DNA from: Loktanella sp. M215
GTDB lineage: Bacteria > Pseudomonadota > Alphaproteobacteria > Rhodobacterales > Rhodobacteraceae
Assembly (NCBI RefSeq): GCF_021735925.1
Contig: NZ_WMEA01000001.1
Location: 2,076,001 to 2,140,000, forward strand
Direction of reading: 5' to 3'
Length of the DNA: 64,000 nt
Position 1 is the stretch's first letter, and every line of letters starts with the position of its first letter. This document shows positions 20,665 to 29,674 of this stretch, piece by piece. The notes beneath the pieces are model-generated. The model was not told the DNA's origin, searched no databases, and saw only the letters and a list, made by a program, of their open reading frames with translations. Position numbers and translations under genes: made by a program.

Positions 20665-22269
20665 ATGCATTCTCCCTCCCGCCTCTATACCCCGTCGCGC
20701 CGGTCCTTCCTGCGCAGCGGCCTTTCTGCCGTGGCCATCGCGGCGGTCCTGCCCCTGCAGGCCGCACGACTGGCGGCGCAGGACGCCACAGCCGCCGCCC
20801 CCAGCACCGAAGAACCGTTCGATTTCGACAGCCTGATCGCCCGCGCCAAGGCGATGGCGGCCAGCGATTACGAACCCGTCGCACCGCTGGGCGCGCCGTT
20901 CTCGGAACTCGACTACGACGCCTACCGCAATATCCAGTTCAAGGAAGACAGCGCGCTGTGGGCCGGTCCCGGCGCGCCTGCGGTCCTGCACGCCTACCAC
21001 CCCGGCTGGCTCTTCGATACGACCGTGCAGCTGTTCGAGGTCGCTGAAGGCCGCGCCCGGCCGCTGGTCTTTTCGACCGACGATTTCAACTACTACGGCA
21101 ACGCGGCAGAGGCGCTGCCCGCCGGCACCGACCTGCCCGGCGTCGCGGGCTTTCGTCTGAACGCGCCCCTGAACGCCCCCGACCGCTATGACGAGGTCGT
21201 GTCGTTCCTTGGCGCCAGCTACTTCCGGGCCTTGGGCGCAGGCAACCGCTACGGCCTCAGCGCCCGCGGGCTTGCGGTGAACACCGCCACCTCCGAGGCG
21301 GAGGAATTTCCGATGTTCACGGCTTTCTGGCTGGAACGTCCCGCACCCGGCGACACCCAGATCAGGTTTTACGCCCTGCTGGACAGCCAGTCCGTCGTCG
21401 GCGCCTACAGCTTCGTCCTCTCTGCCGGCGAGACGACGACCATGGACGTGACGACCGACCTGTTCTTCCGCAACGACGTGGCACAGCTCGGCATCGCGCC
21501 GCTGACCTCCATGTACCTCTTCGGTCCCAACGACCGGGGCAGCTTCGACGACTACCGCGAACGTGTCCACGACAGCGAGGCGCTGGTGATCAACACCGGT
21601 GACAAGGTGCTTTACCGTGTGTTGAACAACCCGCCGCAACTGGCGAACTCCTACTTCGGAACGCCCTCGCCGCAGTCCTTCGGGCTGGTGCAGCGGCACC
21701 GCGGTTTCGACGACTACCTCGATGCGGGCGCGCATTACGAAATGCGCCCCTCCCTGATGGTCCAGCCGCTGGACGACTGGGGCACCGGCAACGTCCGCCT
21801 GATCGAGATTCCGTCAGAACTGGAAGCCAACGACAACATCGTGGCGTTCTGGATTCCCGCCGGCGACTTCAAGGGCGGCGACGAAAAGCGCATGTCCTAC
21901 CGCCTGCTCTGGGGCGCAGAGCCTGCGGGCGCAAGTTCGGATCTTGCACAGGTTTCGCGCACCCTTGCCGGAAATGGAGGCGTCGGCGGCTTGAAACCGC
22001 GCACCGACCGGCGAAAGTTCGTGATTGATTTCGAAGGCCCGGCCCTTGGGGAACCTATTGAAGACTCCCCCGTTAGCGCACATGTGGACGTCGTCGGTGG
22101 GACCCTCACGCAAGAGGTGCTGCAAAAGGTCGATGGACACGATCACATGTGGCGCCTCGTGCTCGAGGTCGCTGCCGACAACAACGCGACTGTCGAACTG
22201 CGCGCCTTTCTGGGCGCAGAGGACAAGCCGCTGACAGAAACCTGGGTATACCAATGGCTCAAAGAATGA
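20665..22269 (+). CDS. opgG: Periplasmic glucan biosynthesis protein OpgG (MdoG family)
   Basis: 534-residue periplasmic protein required for making the branched or cyclic backbone of osmoregulated periplasmic glucans. SRRSFLRSGL at residues 11-20 is a twin-arginine signal, so export is by Tat, as for OpgD-type proteins. The mature part shows MdoG motifs: YDAYRNIQFKEDSALW near the N-terminus, FFRALGAGNRYGLSARGLAV, and the C-terminal RRKFVIDFEG. Length is normal. It heads a run of overlapping genes (opgG, small ORF, opgH, opgC), matching the Rhodobacter sphaeroides opgGIH-opgC operon. The 185 bp before it hold no other gene. Confidence 0.94.
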   Translation: MHSPSRLYTPSRRSFLRSGLSAVAIAAVLPLQAARLAAQDATAAAPSTEEPFDFDSLIARAKAMAASDYEPVAPLGAPFSELDYDAYRNIQFKEDSALWAGPGAPAVLHAYHPGWLFDTTVQLFEVAEGRARPLVFSTDDFNYYGNAAEALPAGTDLPGVAGFRLNAPLNAPDRYDEVVSFLGASYFRALGAGNRYGLSARGLAVNTATSEAEEFPMFTAFWLERPAPGDTQIRFYALLDSQSVVGAYSFVLSAGETTTMDVTTDLFFRNDVAQLGIAPLTSMYLFGPNDRGSFDDYRERVHDSEALVINTGDKVLYRVLNNPPQLANSYFGTPSPQSFGLVQRHRGFDDYLDAGAHYEMRPSLMVQPLDDWGTGNVRLIEIPSELEANDNIVAFWIPAGDFKGGDEKRMSYRLLWGAEPAGASSDLAQVSRTLAGNGGVGGLKPRTDRRKFVIDFEGPALGEPIEDSPVSAHVDVVGGTLTQEVLQKVDGHDHMWRLVLEVAADNNATVELRAFLGAEDKPLTETWVYQWLKE

Positions 22270-22418
22270 ATGACACGACCGACGCTGCCGTGACCGTGAA
22301 CGCGACCGACTGGCAGCCCGCACGCGCGCCCCTGGACATGCCGCGGCAGGTGCTGGAACGCGACCGGGTCGGTGACCTCGTGATGGCGGTCAGCCGTCTG
22401 TTCCTGCGCCGCGCCTGA
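22266..22418 (+). CDS. opgI: Small coupled protein between opgG and opgH, candidate OpgI
   Basis: 50-residue frame starting at the ATG that overlaps the opgG TGA (ATGA) and ending 1 bp before the opgH ATG. The peptide is polar at first (MNDTTDAAVTVNATDWQPAR) and ends in a hydrophobic/basic segment (DLVMAVSRLFLRRA). Position and coupling match opgI, the small gene reported between opgG and opgH in Rhodobacter sphaeroides and required there for glucan synthesis. Assignment rests on position, since I cannot align to that protein. Earlier in-frame ATGs (22149, 22254) would extend it into opgG. It is unlikely to be a chance frame because the operon leaves no other use for these 150 bases. Confidence 0.6.
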   Translation: MNDTTDAAVTVNATDWQPARAPLDMPRQVLERDRVGDLVMAVSRLFLRRA

Positions 22419-22419
22419 C

Positions 22420-24207
22420 ATGCGGCAGGCAGCGCCCGCGCAATCCCATCTGCAACCCGGCCCGACCCGCCTGTCCCGACTGGCGGGTCTGGTGTTTGCG
22501 GCCCTGTGCGCCGCCGCCGCCGCCGCCACGCTGGCGCAGGCCGGTCTGAACACCGGCTTCGATCCGTGGGATGCCGCTGCCGTGGCCCTGATCGCCCTGA
22601 CCACCGCCTGGCTGGCCTGGGGCGCTGCGCAGGCCTTCATCGGCGTGCCGACCCTTGGCCCGCTGCCCGACGTGGCATTGCCCGATGGCCCGTTCCCGGC
22701 CACCGTCATCCTCGTGCCGATCTGCAACGAAAACCCGGTCGAGGTCTGCGCCCGCGTCGCCGCCATGCGCCAGTCGATGCGTGACGCAGGCGTGTCGGCC
22801 GATTTCGCGATCCTGTCCGATACGTCCGACCCGCAGACGCTGCAGGCGGAACAACTGGCGCTGTCATCGCTGTTCAGCGACCGCGACGGCCCGAACCGCG
22901 TCTATTACCGTGCCCGCACCGACCACCACGGCCGCAAGGCCGGCAACGTCGAGGATTTCATCCGCACCTCCGGCGGCGCCTATATCTATGCCGTGATGCT
23001 GGACGCCGACAGCCTGATGGAAGGTGCCACGATCCGCCACCTCGTCGCCCGGATGGAAGCGGACCCCGGCATCGGCCTGCTGCAGACGCTGCCCCGCATC
23101 GTCGGCGCCTCGACCCTGTTCGGGCGCGCGATGCAATTCTCGGCCAGCTTCCATTCCGCCGTCTTCGCGCGCGGTCTGGCCCGGATGCAGGGGCCGGCGG
23201 GTCCGTTCTGGGGCCACAACGCCATCACCCGCGTCCGCGCCGTCGCACAATGCTGCGCGCTGCCCGAACTCTCGGGTCCGCCCCCCTTCGGCGGCACCAT
23301 CCTCAGCCACGACTATGTCGAGGCGGCACTTCTGGTGCGCGGCGGCTGGCGGGTGGAAATGGACCCCCGCATCGGCGGCTCGTTCGAGGAAGGCCCCGAA
23401 AACCTGCTCGCCTTCGCCCGCCGCGACCGCCGCTGGTGCCAGGGCAACCTGCAGCACATCCGCCTGCTCGGCGCCCCCGGTTTAAGGGGGTGGAGCCGCT
23501 TTGTCTTCGTCCAGGGCATCCTGTCCTACATTGTCTCGGTCGCCTGGGGTGCGTTCCTGATCGTGTCCCTGCTGGCCACCGCCACCGCCGGTGCGCCGAA
23601 CTACTTCCCCGACGCGTACCAGCTCTTCCCCGTGTTCCCCGACGACAAGACCACGCAGATCGTGGCCCTCGCCTGTGGCGTCGGCGGCCTGCTGCTGTTG
23701 CCCAAGATCGCGATCCTGCTCGAATCCCTCGTGACCGGCCGCAGCGCGGCCTTCGGCGGTCGTCGCCGGTCCGCGCTCTCGGTTCTGGCGGAAACCCTGC
23801 TGACCGCCCTGATCGCGCCCCTGATGCTGATGTACCAGACCCGCGCCGTGGCAGAGGTCATGTCCGGCCGCGACGGCGGCTGGCCCGCCACCGCCCGCGG
23901 CGAGGGGCGTCTGACCCTGCGCGACGGCTGGCGCGCCGGGCGCTGGATCGTGCTGACGGGCCTTGCGGCCTCGGCCTTCGTGTTCTTCGCGGCCTCCGAC
24001 CTCGTGCTGTGGCTGCTGCCGGTCACTGTGCCGATGATCCTCGCCCCCGTTCTGATCGCCATGACCTCGTGGTCCGGCGGTCGCTGGCTTTTCGCCGTGC
24101 CAGAGGATGCGGCCCTGTCGCCGGTCCTGCAGGCCTATCGCAGGCGTCTGACCGTCGACCGCCCCGCAGAGGGAGTGAGCCATGGCGCAATCGCCCGTTC
24201 GGCCTGA
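22420..24207 (+). CDS. opgH: Glucan glucosyltransferase OpgH (MdoH family)
   Basis: 595-residue inner-membrane GT2 glucosyltransferase that polymerises UDP-glucose into the linear glucan backbone. Two N-terminal helices (LAGLVFAALCAAAAAATL and AAAVALIALTTAWLAWGAA) precede the cytosolic catalytic domain: ATVILVPICNENP, the UDP-binding ILSDTSDP, the metal-binding DADS, and the acceptor motif RRWCQGNLQ. About five C-terminal helices follow, such as FVFVQGILSYIVSVAWGAFLIV. Shorter than E. coli OpgH (about 850 residues) because the long N- and C-terminal cytoplasmic extensions are absent. Its 3-prime end overlaps opgC by 26 bp. Confidence 0.94.
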   Translation: MRQAAPAQSHLQPGPTRLSRLAGLVFAALCAAAAAATLAQAGLNTGFDPWDAAAVALIALTTAWLAWGAAQAFIGVPTLGPLPDVALPDGPFPATVILVPICNENPVEVCARVAAMRQSMRDAGVSADFAILSDTSDPQTLQAEQLALSSLFSDRDGPNRVYYRARTDHHGRKAGNVEDFIRTSGGAYIYAVMLDADSLMEGATIRHLVARMEADPGIGLLQTLPRIVGASTLFGRAMQFSASFHSAVFARGLARMQGPAGPFWGHNAITRVRAVAQCCALPELSGPPPFGGTILSHDYVEAALLVRGGWRVEMDPRIGGSFEEGPENLLAFARRDRRWCQGNLQHIRLLGAPGLRGWSRFVFVQGILSYIVSVAWGAFLIVSLLATATAGAPNYFPDAYQLFPVFPDDKTTQIVALACGVGGLLLLPKIAILLESLVTGRSAAFGGRRRSALSVLAETLLTALIAPLMLMYQTRAVAEVMSGRDGGWPATARGEGRLTLRDGWRAGRWIVLTGLAASAFVFFAASDLVLWLLPVTVPMILAPVLIAMTSWSGGRWLFAVPEDAALSPVLQAYRRRLTVDRPAEGVSHGAIARSA

Positions 24208-25441
24208 CGCCAAGCTGATCCCGATCCGGCAGGGCCTGATCGCGCCGTCGCGGCCCCGCGATCCGCGCATCGACGCCTTCCGTGGTCTGGCGCTGATGAT
24301 GATCGTCATCGACCACATGCCCGGCAACCCTTGGGAAACCATCACCGTCCGTAACATCGGCTTTTCCGACGCGGCAGAGGCATTCTTTGTCATGTCCGGC
24401 ATCGCCGCCGGCATCGCCTATTCCCCGGGCCTCGCCCGCTGGCTGGCCGGAGAGTCCCGCCTCTGGGATGCGATGGCGCCGATGTGGCGGCGGGCGTGGA
24501 CGCTCTATACCGTGCAGATCCTGCTCAGCGTGATCGCGCTGGCCGTCTTCGCGTGGTCGGCTACGACTTTCTACCGCGCCGAATTGCGTCAGATGCACGG
24601 GCTGTCGACGATCTACGAGGACACCGGCGGGGCCCTGCTGGGACTGGCCACGCTGCGCTATCAGCTTGGCTACGTGAACATCCTGCCGTCCTATATCGTC
24701 CTGCTGCTGGCCGCCCCTTTCGTGCTGGCCGCGGGGCTGAAGGCGCCTTGGCTGACGCTCGCCGCCAGCGCACTCCTCTGGGGTGTTGCGGGGGCTTACG
24801 GCTGGAACATCTCTTATTTTCCCGGTGGCGGCGCCTGGTTCCTCAGCCCCTACGAATGGCAGATCATCTTCGTCGTGGGCCTGATGATCGGCATCCGCCA
24901 CCGCAAGGACCAGCGACTGCTGCCGGTGTCATGGCCCGCCGTCGCCGTCCTGTCGGCCTTTCTGCTCTTCGTCTTCGCGTGGCGGCATATCCCCGCCCTC
25001 GCGGATGTGATGAACCACAAGATGGCGCAACTCGGCGCACTCGGCGCGCCGCGCAATTTCGTGTCCCACGACAAGACGATCCTCGCCCTGCCGCGTCTGC
25101 TGCACATTCTGGCGCTCGTCTACGTCATCTCCTGCCTGCCGATCGTGACGCGCCTCTGTGCATCTTCGCTGGCGCAGCCCCTGCGCCTGATGGGCGGCCA
25201 CGGCCTGCTGGTCTTCGGGTTCGGCACGATCCTCGCCCTCGTTGGTCAGATCCTGATGGACGTCGAACCGGGTCTGGCATGGCTGCCCTGGGTCCTGCCG
25301 CCGGTCGCCATGCTGATCTGCTATCTGGCGGCCCGCGTGGCAGACGCCGCCCGGTCGGGCCGTCCGCCCCGCCGGCGCCAGCACGGCACGACCGGACAGG
25401 GCGACGCGGCGGCGACACCGGGCCGGGCCTCCCGCGTCTGA
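24182..25441 (+). CDS. opgC: OpgC: glucan succinyltransferase-type membrane protein
   Basis: 419-residue polytopic membrane protein of the OpgC family, which adds succinyl groups to periplasmic glucans in Rhodobacter. The N-terminus has DPRIDAFRGLALMMIVIDHMPGNPW, split here as the conserved RGLAL and DHMPGNPW elements, and FSDAAEAFFVMSGIAAG. About ten hydrophobic helices follow, with a basic Pro/Arg-rich tail (RPPRRRQHGTTGQG). The fold resembles acyltransferase-3 proteins. It overlaps the end of opgH by 26 bp, so substitution and backbone synthesis are co-translated. Confidence 0.9.
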   Translation: MAQSPVRPDAKLIPIRQGLIAPSRPRDPRIDAFRGLALMMIVIDHMPGNPWETITVRNIGFSDAAEAFFVMSGIAAGIAYSPGLARWLAGESRLWDAMAPMWRRAWTLYTVQILLSVIALAVFAWSATTFYRAELRQMHGLSTIYEDTGGALLGLATLRYQLGYVNILPSYIVLLLAAPFVLAAGLKAPWLTLAASALLWGVAGAYGWNISYFPGGGAWFLSPYEWQIIFVVGLMIGIRHRKDQRLLPVSWPAVAVLSAFLLFVFAWRHIPALADVMNHKMAQLGALGAPRNFVSHDKTILALPRLLHILALVYVISCLPIVTRLCASSLAQPLRLMGGHGLLVFGFGTILALVGQILMDVEPGLAWLPWVLPPVAMLICYLAARVADAARSGRPPRRRQHGTTGQGDAAATPGRASRV

Positions 25442-25518
25442 TCCCACGCAGCACTTGATCACCGGCCCATCCTGCCCGATGCAGGTGGCACGCCCCGATC
25501 AAACCCCGGACCCCGCCC

Positions 25519-26421
25519 ATGGCCTTCACCTTCCGCCAGCTCACGTTCTTCGTCGCCGCAGCAGAGCAGGGGTCCGTCTCCCGCGCCGCCAAGGCACTGT
25601 CGATCTCGCAGTCCTCGGTGACCGAGGCGATCCAGTCGCTGGAAACCGACCTTGGCGTCGCCTTGTTCGACAGGCGCGCCCGCGGCATCACCCTGACGCA
25701 CCGCGGCTCCGCCTTTCTGCGGCACGCGCGCCAGATCCTGATCGACGTGGCCTCCGCCCGCCACGCCTTTACCGACGTCGCCGAACAGGCCCCCGGCCGG
25801 CTGACCCTTGGCGTCACCTCGCTGGTCGCGGGATACGTCCTGTCCGACCTGCTGGCCCGCTTTCGCCGCGCCTATCCCCAGACCGAACTCAGCATCATCG
25901 AGGAAGGCGGCGACCACCTGCAGCACCTCCTGATCGGAGGAGAGCTCGACGTCGCCGTCCTGCTGACCTCCTCCGTCCGCGACCGCCTCGCGCTCCATGT
26001 CGAAACGCTGCTGGTCTCGCCCTACCGCCTCTGGCTGCCGCTGGGCCATCCGCTGGCGCAGCAAGAGGCGATCGAACTCGACGCGCTGGCCGACTGGCCC
26101 CTGATCCAGCTGACGGGGGACGAGATCGAGGGCAGCACCCGCGACCTGATGCAGGGCATGACCCACCGCCCCAACATCATGTTCCGCACCCGCTCGGTCG
26201 AGGCGGTCCGCTCGCTGGTCGCAACGGGCGCAGGGGTCGCGATCCTGCCCGGCCTGACCTACCGCCCGTGGTCGCTGGAAGGCGACCGGCTCGAATTGCG
26301 CGACGTCTCAGGCGATCTGCCGACCGTGCAGGTCGGCCTCGCATGGCGCCGCGGCGCGCCGCTGCCCGCGCCTGCTGCGCATTTCATCCGCGTCGCGCAG
26401 GCCACCGTGTCCGGCGGCTGA
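25519..26421 (+). CDS. LysR-family transcriptional regulator, likely for the adjacent polyamine-type operon
   Basis: 300-residue LysR regulator. The N-terminal winged helix-turn-helix is FTFRQLTFFVAAAEQGSVSRAAKALSIS region with the recognition segment SQSSVTEAIQSLE; the C-terminal two-lobed effector domain starts about residue 90 (GRLTLGVTSLVAGYV). It precedes the ydcSTUV-patD-like operon in the same direction with 120 bp between, and a T-N11-A dyad lies 3 bp after its stop (26424-26440). Control of that operon is therefore likely. In E. coli the equivalent operon has a MocR/GntR-type regulator, so the regulator class differs here. The effector is unknown. Confidence 0.88.
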   Translation: MAFTFRQLTFFVAAAEQGSVSRAAKALSISQSSVTEAIQSLETDLGVALFDRRARGITLTHRGSAFLRHARQILIDVASARHAFTDVAEQAPGRLTLGVTSLVAGYVLSDLLARFRRAYPQTELSIIEEGGDHLQHLLIGGELDVAVLLTSSVRDRLALHVETLLVSPYRLWLPLGHPLAQQEAIELDALADWPLIQLTGDEIEGSTRDLMQGMTHRPNIMFRTRSVEAVRSLVATGAGVAILPGLTYRPWSLEGDRLELRDVSGDLPTVQVGLAWRRGAPLPAPAAHFIRVAQATVSGG

Positions 26422-26423
26422 GC

Positions 26424-26440
26424 TATCGGTTTATCCGATA
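26424..26440. promoter_or_regulatory. LysR-type T-N11-A dyad (candidate operator)
   Basis: Inverted repeat TATCGG-TTTAT-CCGATA. Its core TCGGTTTATCCGA fits the T-N11-A rule with full symmetry. It lies 3 bp after the LysR stop and about 100 bp before the binding-protein start, a usual place for a LysR activator site. It could also act as a weak hairpin terminator for lysR, but no T-run follows. Confidence 0.5.
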
Positions 26441-26541
26441 ACGCTGTTCTTAACTTTGATATTGCGAAGGCTTGGGGCGAGTCTCACGATACCGTCAACA
26501 CCTGCCGCCACTTCTCATTTCGCACCAAACGGGGATCACCG

Positions 26542-27687
26542 ATGCAAAAGCTGTTGATGACGACGACAATTCTGGCCGTGATCGGCGCCCAGACCGCCAC
26601 CGCCCAGATGACCGCAGTGGGCGAGGGCGAGGGCGCCCTGAACATCGTCGCATGGGCGGGCTACATCGAACGCGGCGAAACCGATCCCGCCTACGACTGG
26701 GTGACCAAGTTCGAGGCCGACACCGGCTGCATGGTCAACGTCAAGACCGCCAACACCTCGGACGAGATGGTGGCCCTGATGAACGAAGGCGGCTTCGATC
26801 TGGTCACCTCCTCTGGTGACGCCTCGCTGCGGCTGGTCGCGGGCGGCAAGGTCCAGCCGATTAACATCGACCTGATCCCGTCGTGGTCCACCGTCGACGA
26901 CCGGCTGAAGGACGCAAGCTGGCACACGGTCGACGGCGTGCACTACGGCGTGCCCTACATGTGGGGGCCGAACGTGTTGATGTACAACACCGAAACCTTC
27001 CCCGAAGCCCCCACCAGCTGGAACGTCGTGTTCGAGGAGATGGACCTGCCCGACGGCGCCACCAACAAGGGCCGCGTGCAGGCCTACGACGGCCCGATCC
27101 ACATCGCGGACGCGGCCCATTACCTGATGTTCCACAACCCCGACCTCGGCATCACCTCCCCCTACGAGCTGAACGAGGACCAGTACAAAGCCGCCCTCGA
27201 CCTGCTGCGCACCCAGCGCACGCTGGTCAGCCGCTACTGGCACGACGCCTTCATCCAGATCGACGACTTCAAGAACGAAGGCGTCGTGGCCTCCGGCTCC
27301 TGGCCCTTCCAGGTCGGCCTGCTGCAATCCGAAGGCCTGCCCATCGCCTCCACCATCCCCGAGGAAGGCGCCACCGGCTGGGCGGACACGTCGATGATGC
27401 ACGTCGATGCCGAACACCCGAACTGCGCCTACAAGTGGATGGAACACAGCCTGTCGTCGAACCTGCAATCGGACCTGTCGGTCTGGTTCGGCGCCGTGCC
27501 CGCCGTGCCTGCCGCCTGCACCGACGGTCGCGGCTTGCAGACCGCCGAAGGCTGCACCGCCAATGGTCTCGATGATTTCGACAAGATCGCCTTCTGGACC
27601 ACGCCCGTCTCCACCTGCGAACAGGGCGACTGCGTGCCCTATTACCGCTGGGTCAGCGACTATATCGGCGTGATCGGCGGCCGCTGA
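26542..27687 (+). CDS. ydcS: ABC transporter periplasmic binding protein (YdcS-like, putrescine/spermidine family)
   Basis: 381-residue solute-binding protein of the PotD/PotF/YdcS group. The signal peptide is MQKLLMTTTILAVIGAQ then TATAQ. The mature part starts ALNIVAWAGYIERGE, as in polyamine-binding proteins, followed by GGFDLVTSSGDASLRL, VPYMWGPNVLMYNTE and SSNLQSDLSVWFGAVP. Cysteines near the end (TCEQGDC) suggest a disulfide. It heads an operon with an ATPase, two permeases and an aminobutyraldehyde dehydrogenase, the same order as E. coli ydcSTUV-patD. Start supported by CGGGGATCACCG upstream. Substrate probably putrescine or a related polyamine or betaine; specificity not proved. Confidence 0.88.
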   Translation: MQKLLMTTTILAVIGAQTATAQMTAVGEGEGALNIVAWAGYIERGETDPAYDWVTKFEADTGCMVNVKTANTSDEMVALMNEGGFDLVTSSGDASLRLVAGGKVQPINIDLIPSWSTVDDRLKDASWHTVDGVHYGVPYMWGPNVLMYNTETFPEAPTSWNVVFEEMDLPDGATNKGRVQAYDGPIHIADAAHYLMFHNPDLGITSPYELNEDQYKAALDLLRTQRTLVSRYWHDAFIQIDDFKNEGVVASGSWPFQVGLLQSEGLPIASTIPEEGATGWADTSMMHVDAEHPNCAYKWMEHSLSSNLQSDLSVWFGAVPAVPAACTDGRGLQTAEGCTANGLDDFDKIAFWTTPVSTCEQGDCVPYYRWVSDYIGVIGGR

Positions 27688-27693
27688 CACCCA

Positions 27694-27724
27694 GCCCGTC
27701 CGACCCCTGTCGGGGCGGACGGGC
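27694..27724 (+). promoter_or_regulatory. Strong stem-loop after the binding-protein gene
   Basis: GCCCGTCCG-ACCCC then TGTC then GGGG-CGGACGGGC, 13 paired bases with one bulge, 6 bp after the ydcS stop and 31 bp before the ydcT start. No T-run follows, so it looks like an mRNA-stabilising or partial-termination hairpin that would raise binding-protein levels over the permease genes. A similar one lies at 38131-38158 in the polyol operon. Confidence 0.65.
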
Positions 27725-27755
27725 GCCCCACGCCCTTGCCACATCGGTATCCCCC

Positions 27756-28739
27756 ATGACCTCCGCCGTCCGATTCGAGACTGTTTCGCGCCTCTACGGC
27801 AGCGTCCGCGCCGTGGACGGCGTCAATCTGGACATCGCAGAGGGCGTCTTCTTCGCCATGCTCGGCCCCTCCGGCTCTGGCAAGACCACCTGCCTGCGCC
27901 TGATCTCCGGGTTCGAGCGCCCCACCAGCGGCAAGATCGAGATCTTTGGCCAGCAGATGGCCGACGTGCCGCCGAACCGCCGTCACGTGAACACGGTCTT
28001 TCAAGACTACGCCCTGTTCCCCCACATGAACGTCCGCGACAACGTGGCCTACGGGCTGATGGTCGCCGGCATGCCGAAGAAACAGCGCCACGACCGCGCC
28101 GACGACATGCTGGCGGTCGTCCAGCTTGATGCCCACGGCGACCGCAAGCCCGCACAACTCTCCGGCGGTCAGCGCCAGCGCGTGGCGCTCGCCCGTGCCT
28201 TGGTCAACGAACCGAAGGTCCTGCTGCTGGACGAACCCCTCGGCGCGCTGGACCTCAAACTGCGCGAAGCGATGCAGGACGAACTGAAGGCCCTGCAACG
28301 CCGCCTTGGCATCACCTTCGTCTTCGTCACCCACGACCAGAACGAGGCGCTGTCGATGGCCGACCGGCTGGCGGTGTTCAACAAGGGCCAGATCGCGCAG
28401 ATCGGCACGCCCTTTCAGATCTACACGCAACCCCGCACGCGCTTCGTGGCCGACTTCGTCGGCTCCTCCAACGTGCTCTCGCCTCAGGTCACGCGCGCCT
28501 TGGGCGGCCCGGAAAAATGGGCCAGCCTGCGTCCCGAATCGATCCAGCTGTATCACGGCATCGTCAGCGGCACCGTCACCGCGATCCGCTACCTCGGGTC
28601 CGGCACCCGCGTCGTGATGGACGTGTCGGGCCAAAGCGTGGCCGCGCTGATCCCCGCAGGCCAGCCCGTGCCCGAAAACGGCGAAACCGTCCGCTTCGAT
28701 TTCGATCCGCAGGACCTGCACCTGCTGGCAGAGGCATGA
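27756..28739 (+). CDS. ydcT: ABC transporter ATP-binding protein (YdcT/PotA-like)
   Basis: 327-residue cytoplasmic ATPase of a polyamine-type importer. Walker A is GPSGSGKTTC, the Q-loop FQDYALFPHM, the signature [15 protein letters not shown], Walker B LLLDEPLGALD and the H-loop VTHDQNEAL. A C-terminal TOBE-like regulatory region follows (residues about 245-327, ending [13 protein letters not shown]). Domain order and length fit PotA/YdcT. Its TGA overlaps the next ATG (ATGA). Confidence 0.92.
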   Translation: MTSAVRFETVSRLYGSVRAVDGVNLDIAEGVFFAMLGPSGSGKTTCLRLISGFERPTSGKIEIFGQQMADVPPNRRHVNTVFQDYALFPHMNVRDNVAYGLMVAGMPKKQRHDRADDMLAVVQLDAHGDRKPAQLSGGQRQRVALARALVNEPKVLLLDEPLGALDLKLREAMQDELKALQRRLGITFVFVTHDQNEALSMADRLAVFNKGQIAQIGTPFQIYTQPRTRFVADFVGSSNVLSPQVTRALGGPEKWASLRPESIQLYHGIVSGTVTAIRYLGSGTRVVMDVSGQSVAALIPAGQPVPENGETVRFDFDPQDLHLLAEA

Positions 28740-29674
28740 CCGCCTCCGCGATCCTCCCCGACCGTGGCCCGGGCGACCGGATCTCGGCCGTCTTCTGGCG
28801 CAGGCCGCGCGTCCTGCTGGCGCTCCTGCTGGCGCCGCCGCTGCTGTGGCTGGGGATCGTCTACCTCGGTTCGCTGGCCGCCCTGCTGCTGCAAAGCTTC
28901 TATTCCATCGACGAATTTTCCGGCGTCATCAAACACGAATTCACGCTCAAGACCTACGGCGACCTGCTGCGTCCGTCCAACATGGACATCATCATCCGCA
29001 CGCTGGTCATGTCCGCCGCCGTCACGCTCGCCTCGGTCGTCGTGGCGCTGCCCATCGCCTATTACGCCGCCCGCTACGCCCGCGGCCGGTGGAAGGCGGT
29101 CTTCTACCTCGGCGTCATGCTGCCGCTCTGGTCGTCCTATCTGGTCAAGGTCTACGCGTGGAAACTGATCCTCGCCAAGGAAGGCATCCTGACCTGGATC
29201 GCTGACAGCCTCGGCGTGTCTTTCCTGCTGGACGCGCTGCTGGCATTGCCCAGCATCGGCGGCAGTTCCCTGTCCACCTCCTTCATCGGGACATGGATCG
29301 TCTTCGTCTACGTCTGGCTGCCTTACATGATCCTGCCGATGCAGGCGGCGCTGGAACGGGTGCCGGAGTCGATGCTGGAAGCCTCTGCCGACCTCGGCGC
29401 CAGCCCGGGCCTCACGTTCCGCAAGGTGACCTTTCCGCTGGCCCTGCCGGGGATCATCGCAGGCTCGATCTTCACCTTCTCGCTGACCATGGGCGACTAC
29501 ATCATCCCGCAGATCATCGGCACCTCGGCCAACTTCATCGGCATGGCGGTCTACCAGCAGCAGGGCACTGCCGGGAACATCCCGCTCGCCGCGGCCTTTT
29601 CGGTCGTGCCCATCGTCATCATGCTGATCTACCTCACGCTGGCCAAACGGGCAGGGGCCTTCGATGCACTCTGA
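28736..29674 (+). CDS. ydcU: ABC transporter permease (YdcU/PotB-like)
   Basis: 312-residue inner-membrane permease with about six helices; the first is [20 protein letters not shown]. The EAA loop for ATPase contact is [19 protein letters not shown] with the following [11 protein letters not shown]. The start at 28736 overlaps the ydcT stop; a longer frame reading back into ydcT is rejected. Pairs with the next permease to form the heterodimeric channel. An 11-bp overlap links it to ydcV. Confidence 0.9.
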   Translation: MTASAILPDRGPGDRISAVFWRRPRVLLALLLAPPLLWLGIVYLGSLAALLLQSFYSIDEFSGVIKHEFTLKTYGDLLRPSNMDIIIRTLVMSAAVTLASVVVALPIAYYAARYARGRWKAVFYLGVMLPLWSSYLVKVYAWKLILAKEGILTWIADSLGVSFLLDALLALPSIGGSSLSTSFIGTWIVFVYVWLPYMILPMQAALERVPESMLEASADLGASPGLTFRKVTFPLALPGIIAGSIFTFSLTMGDYIIPQIIGTSANFIGMAVYQQQGTAGNIPLAAAFSVVPIVIMLIYLTLAKRAGAFDAL

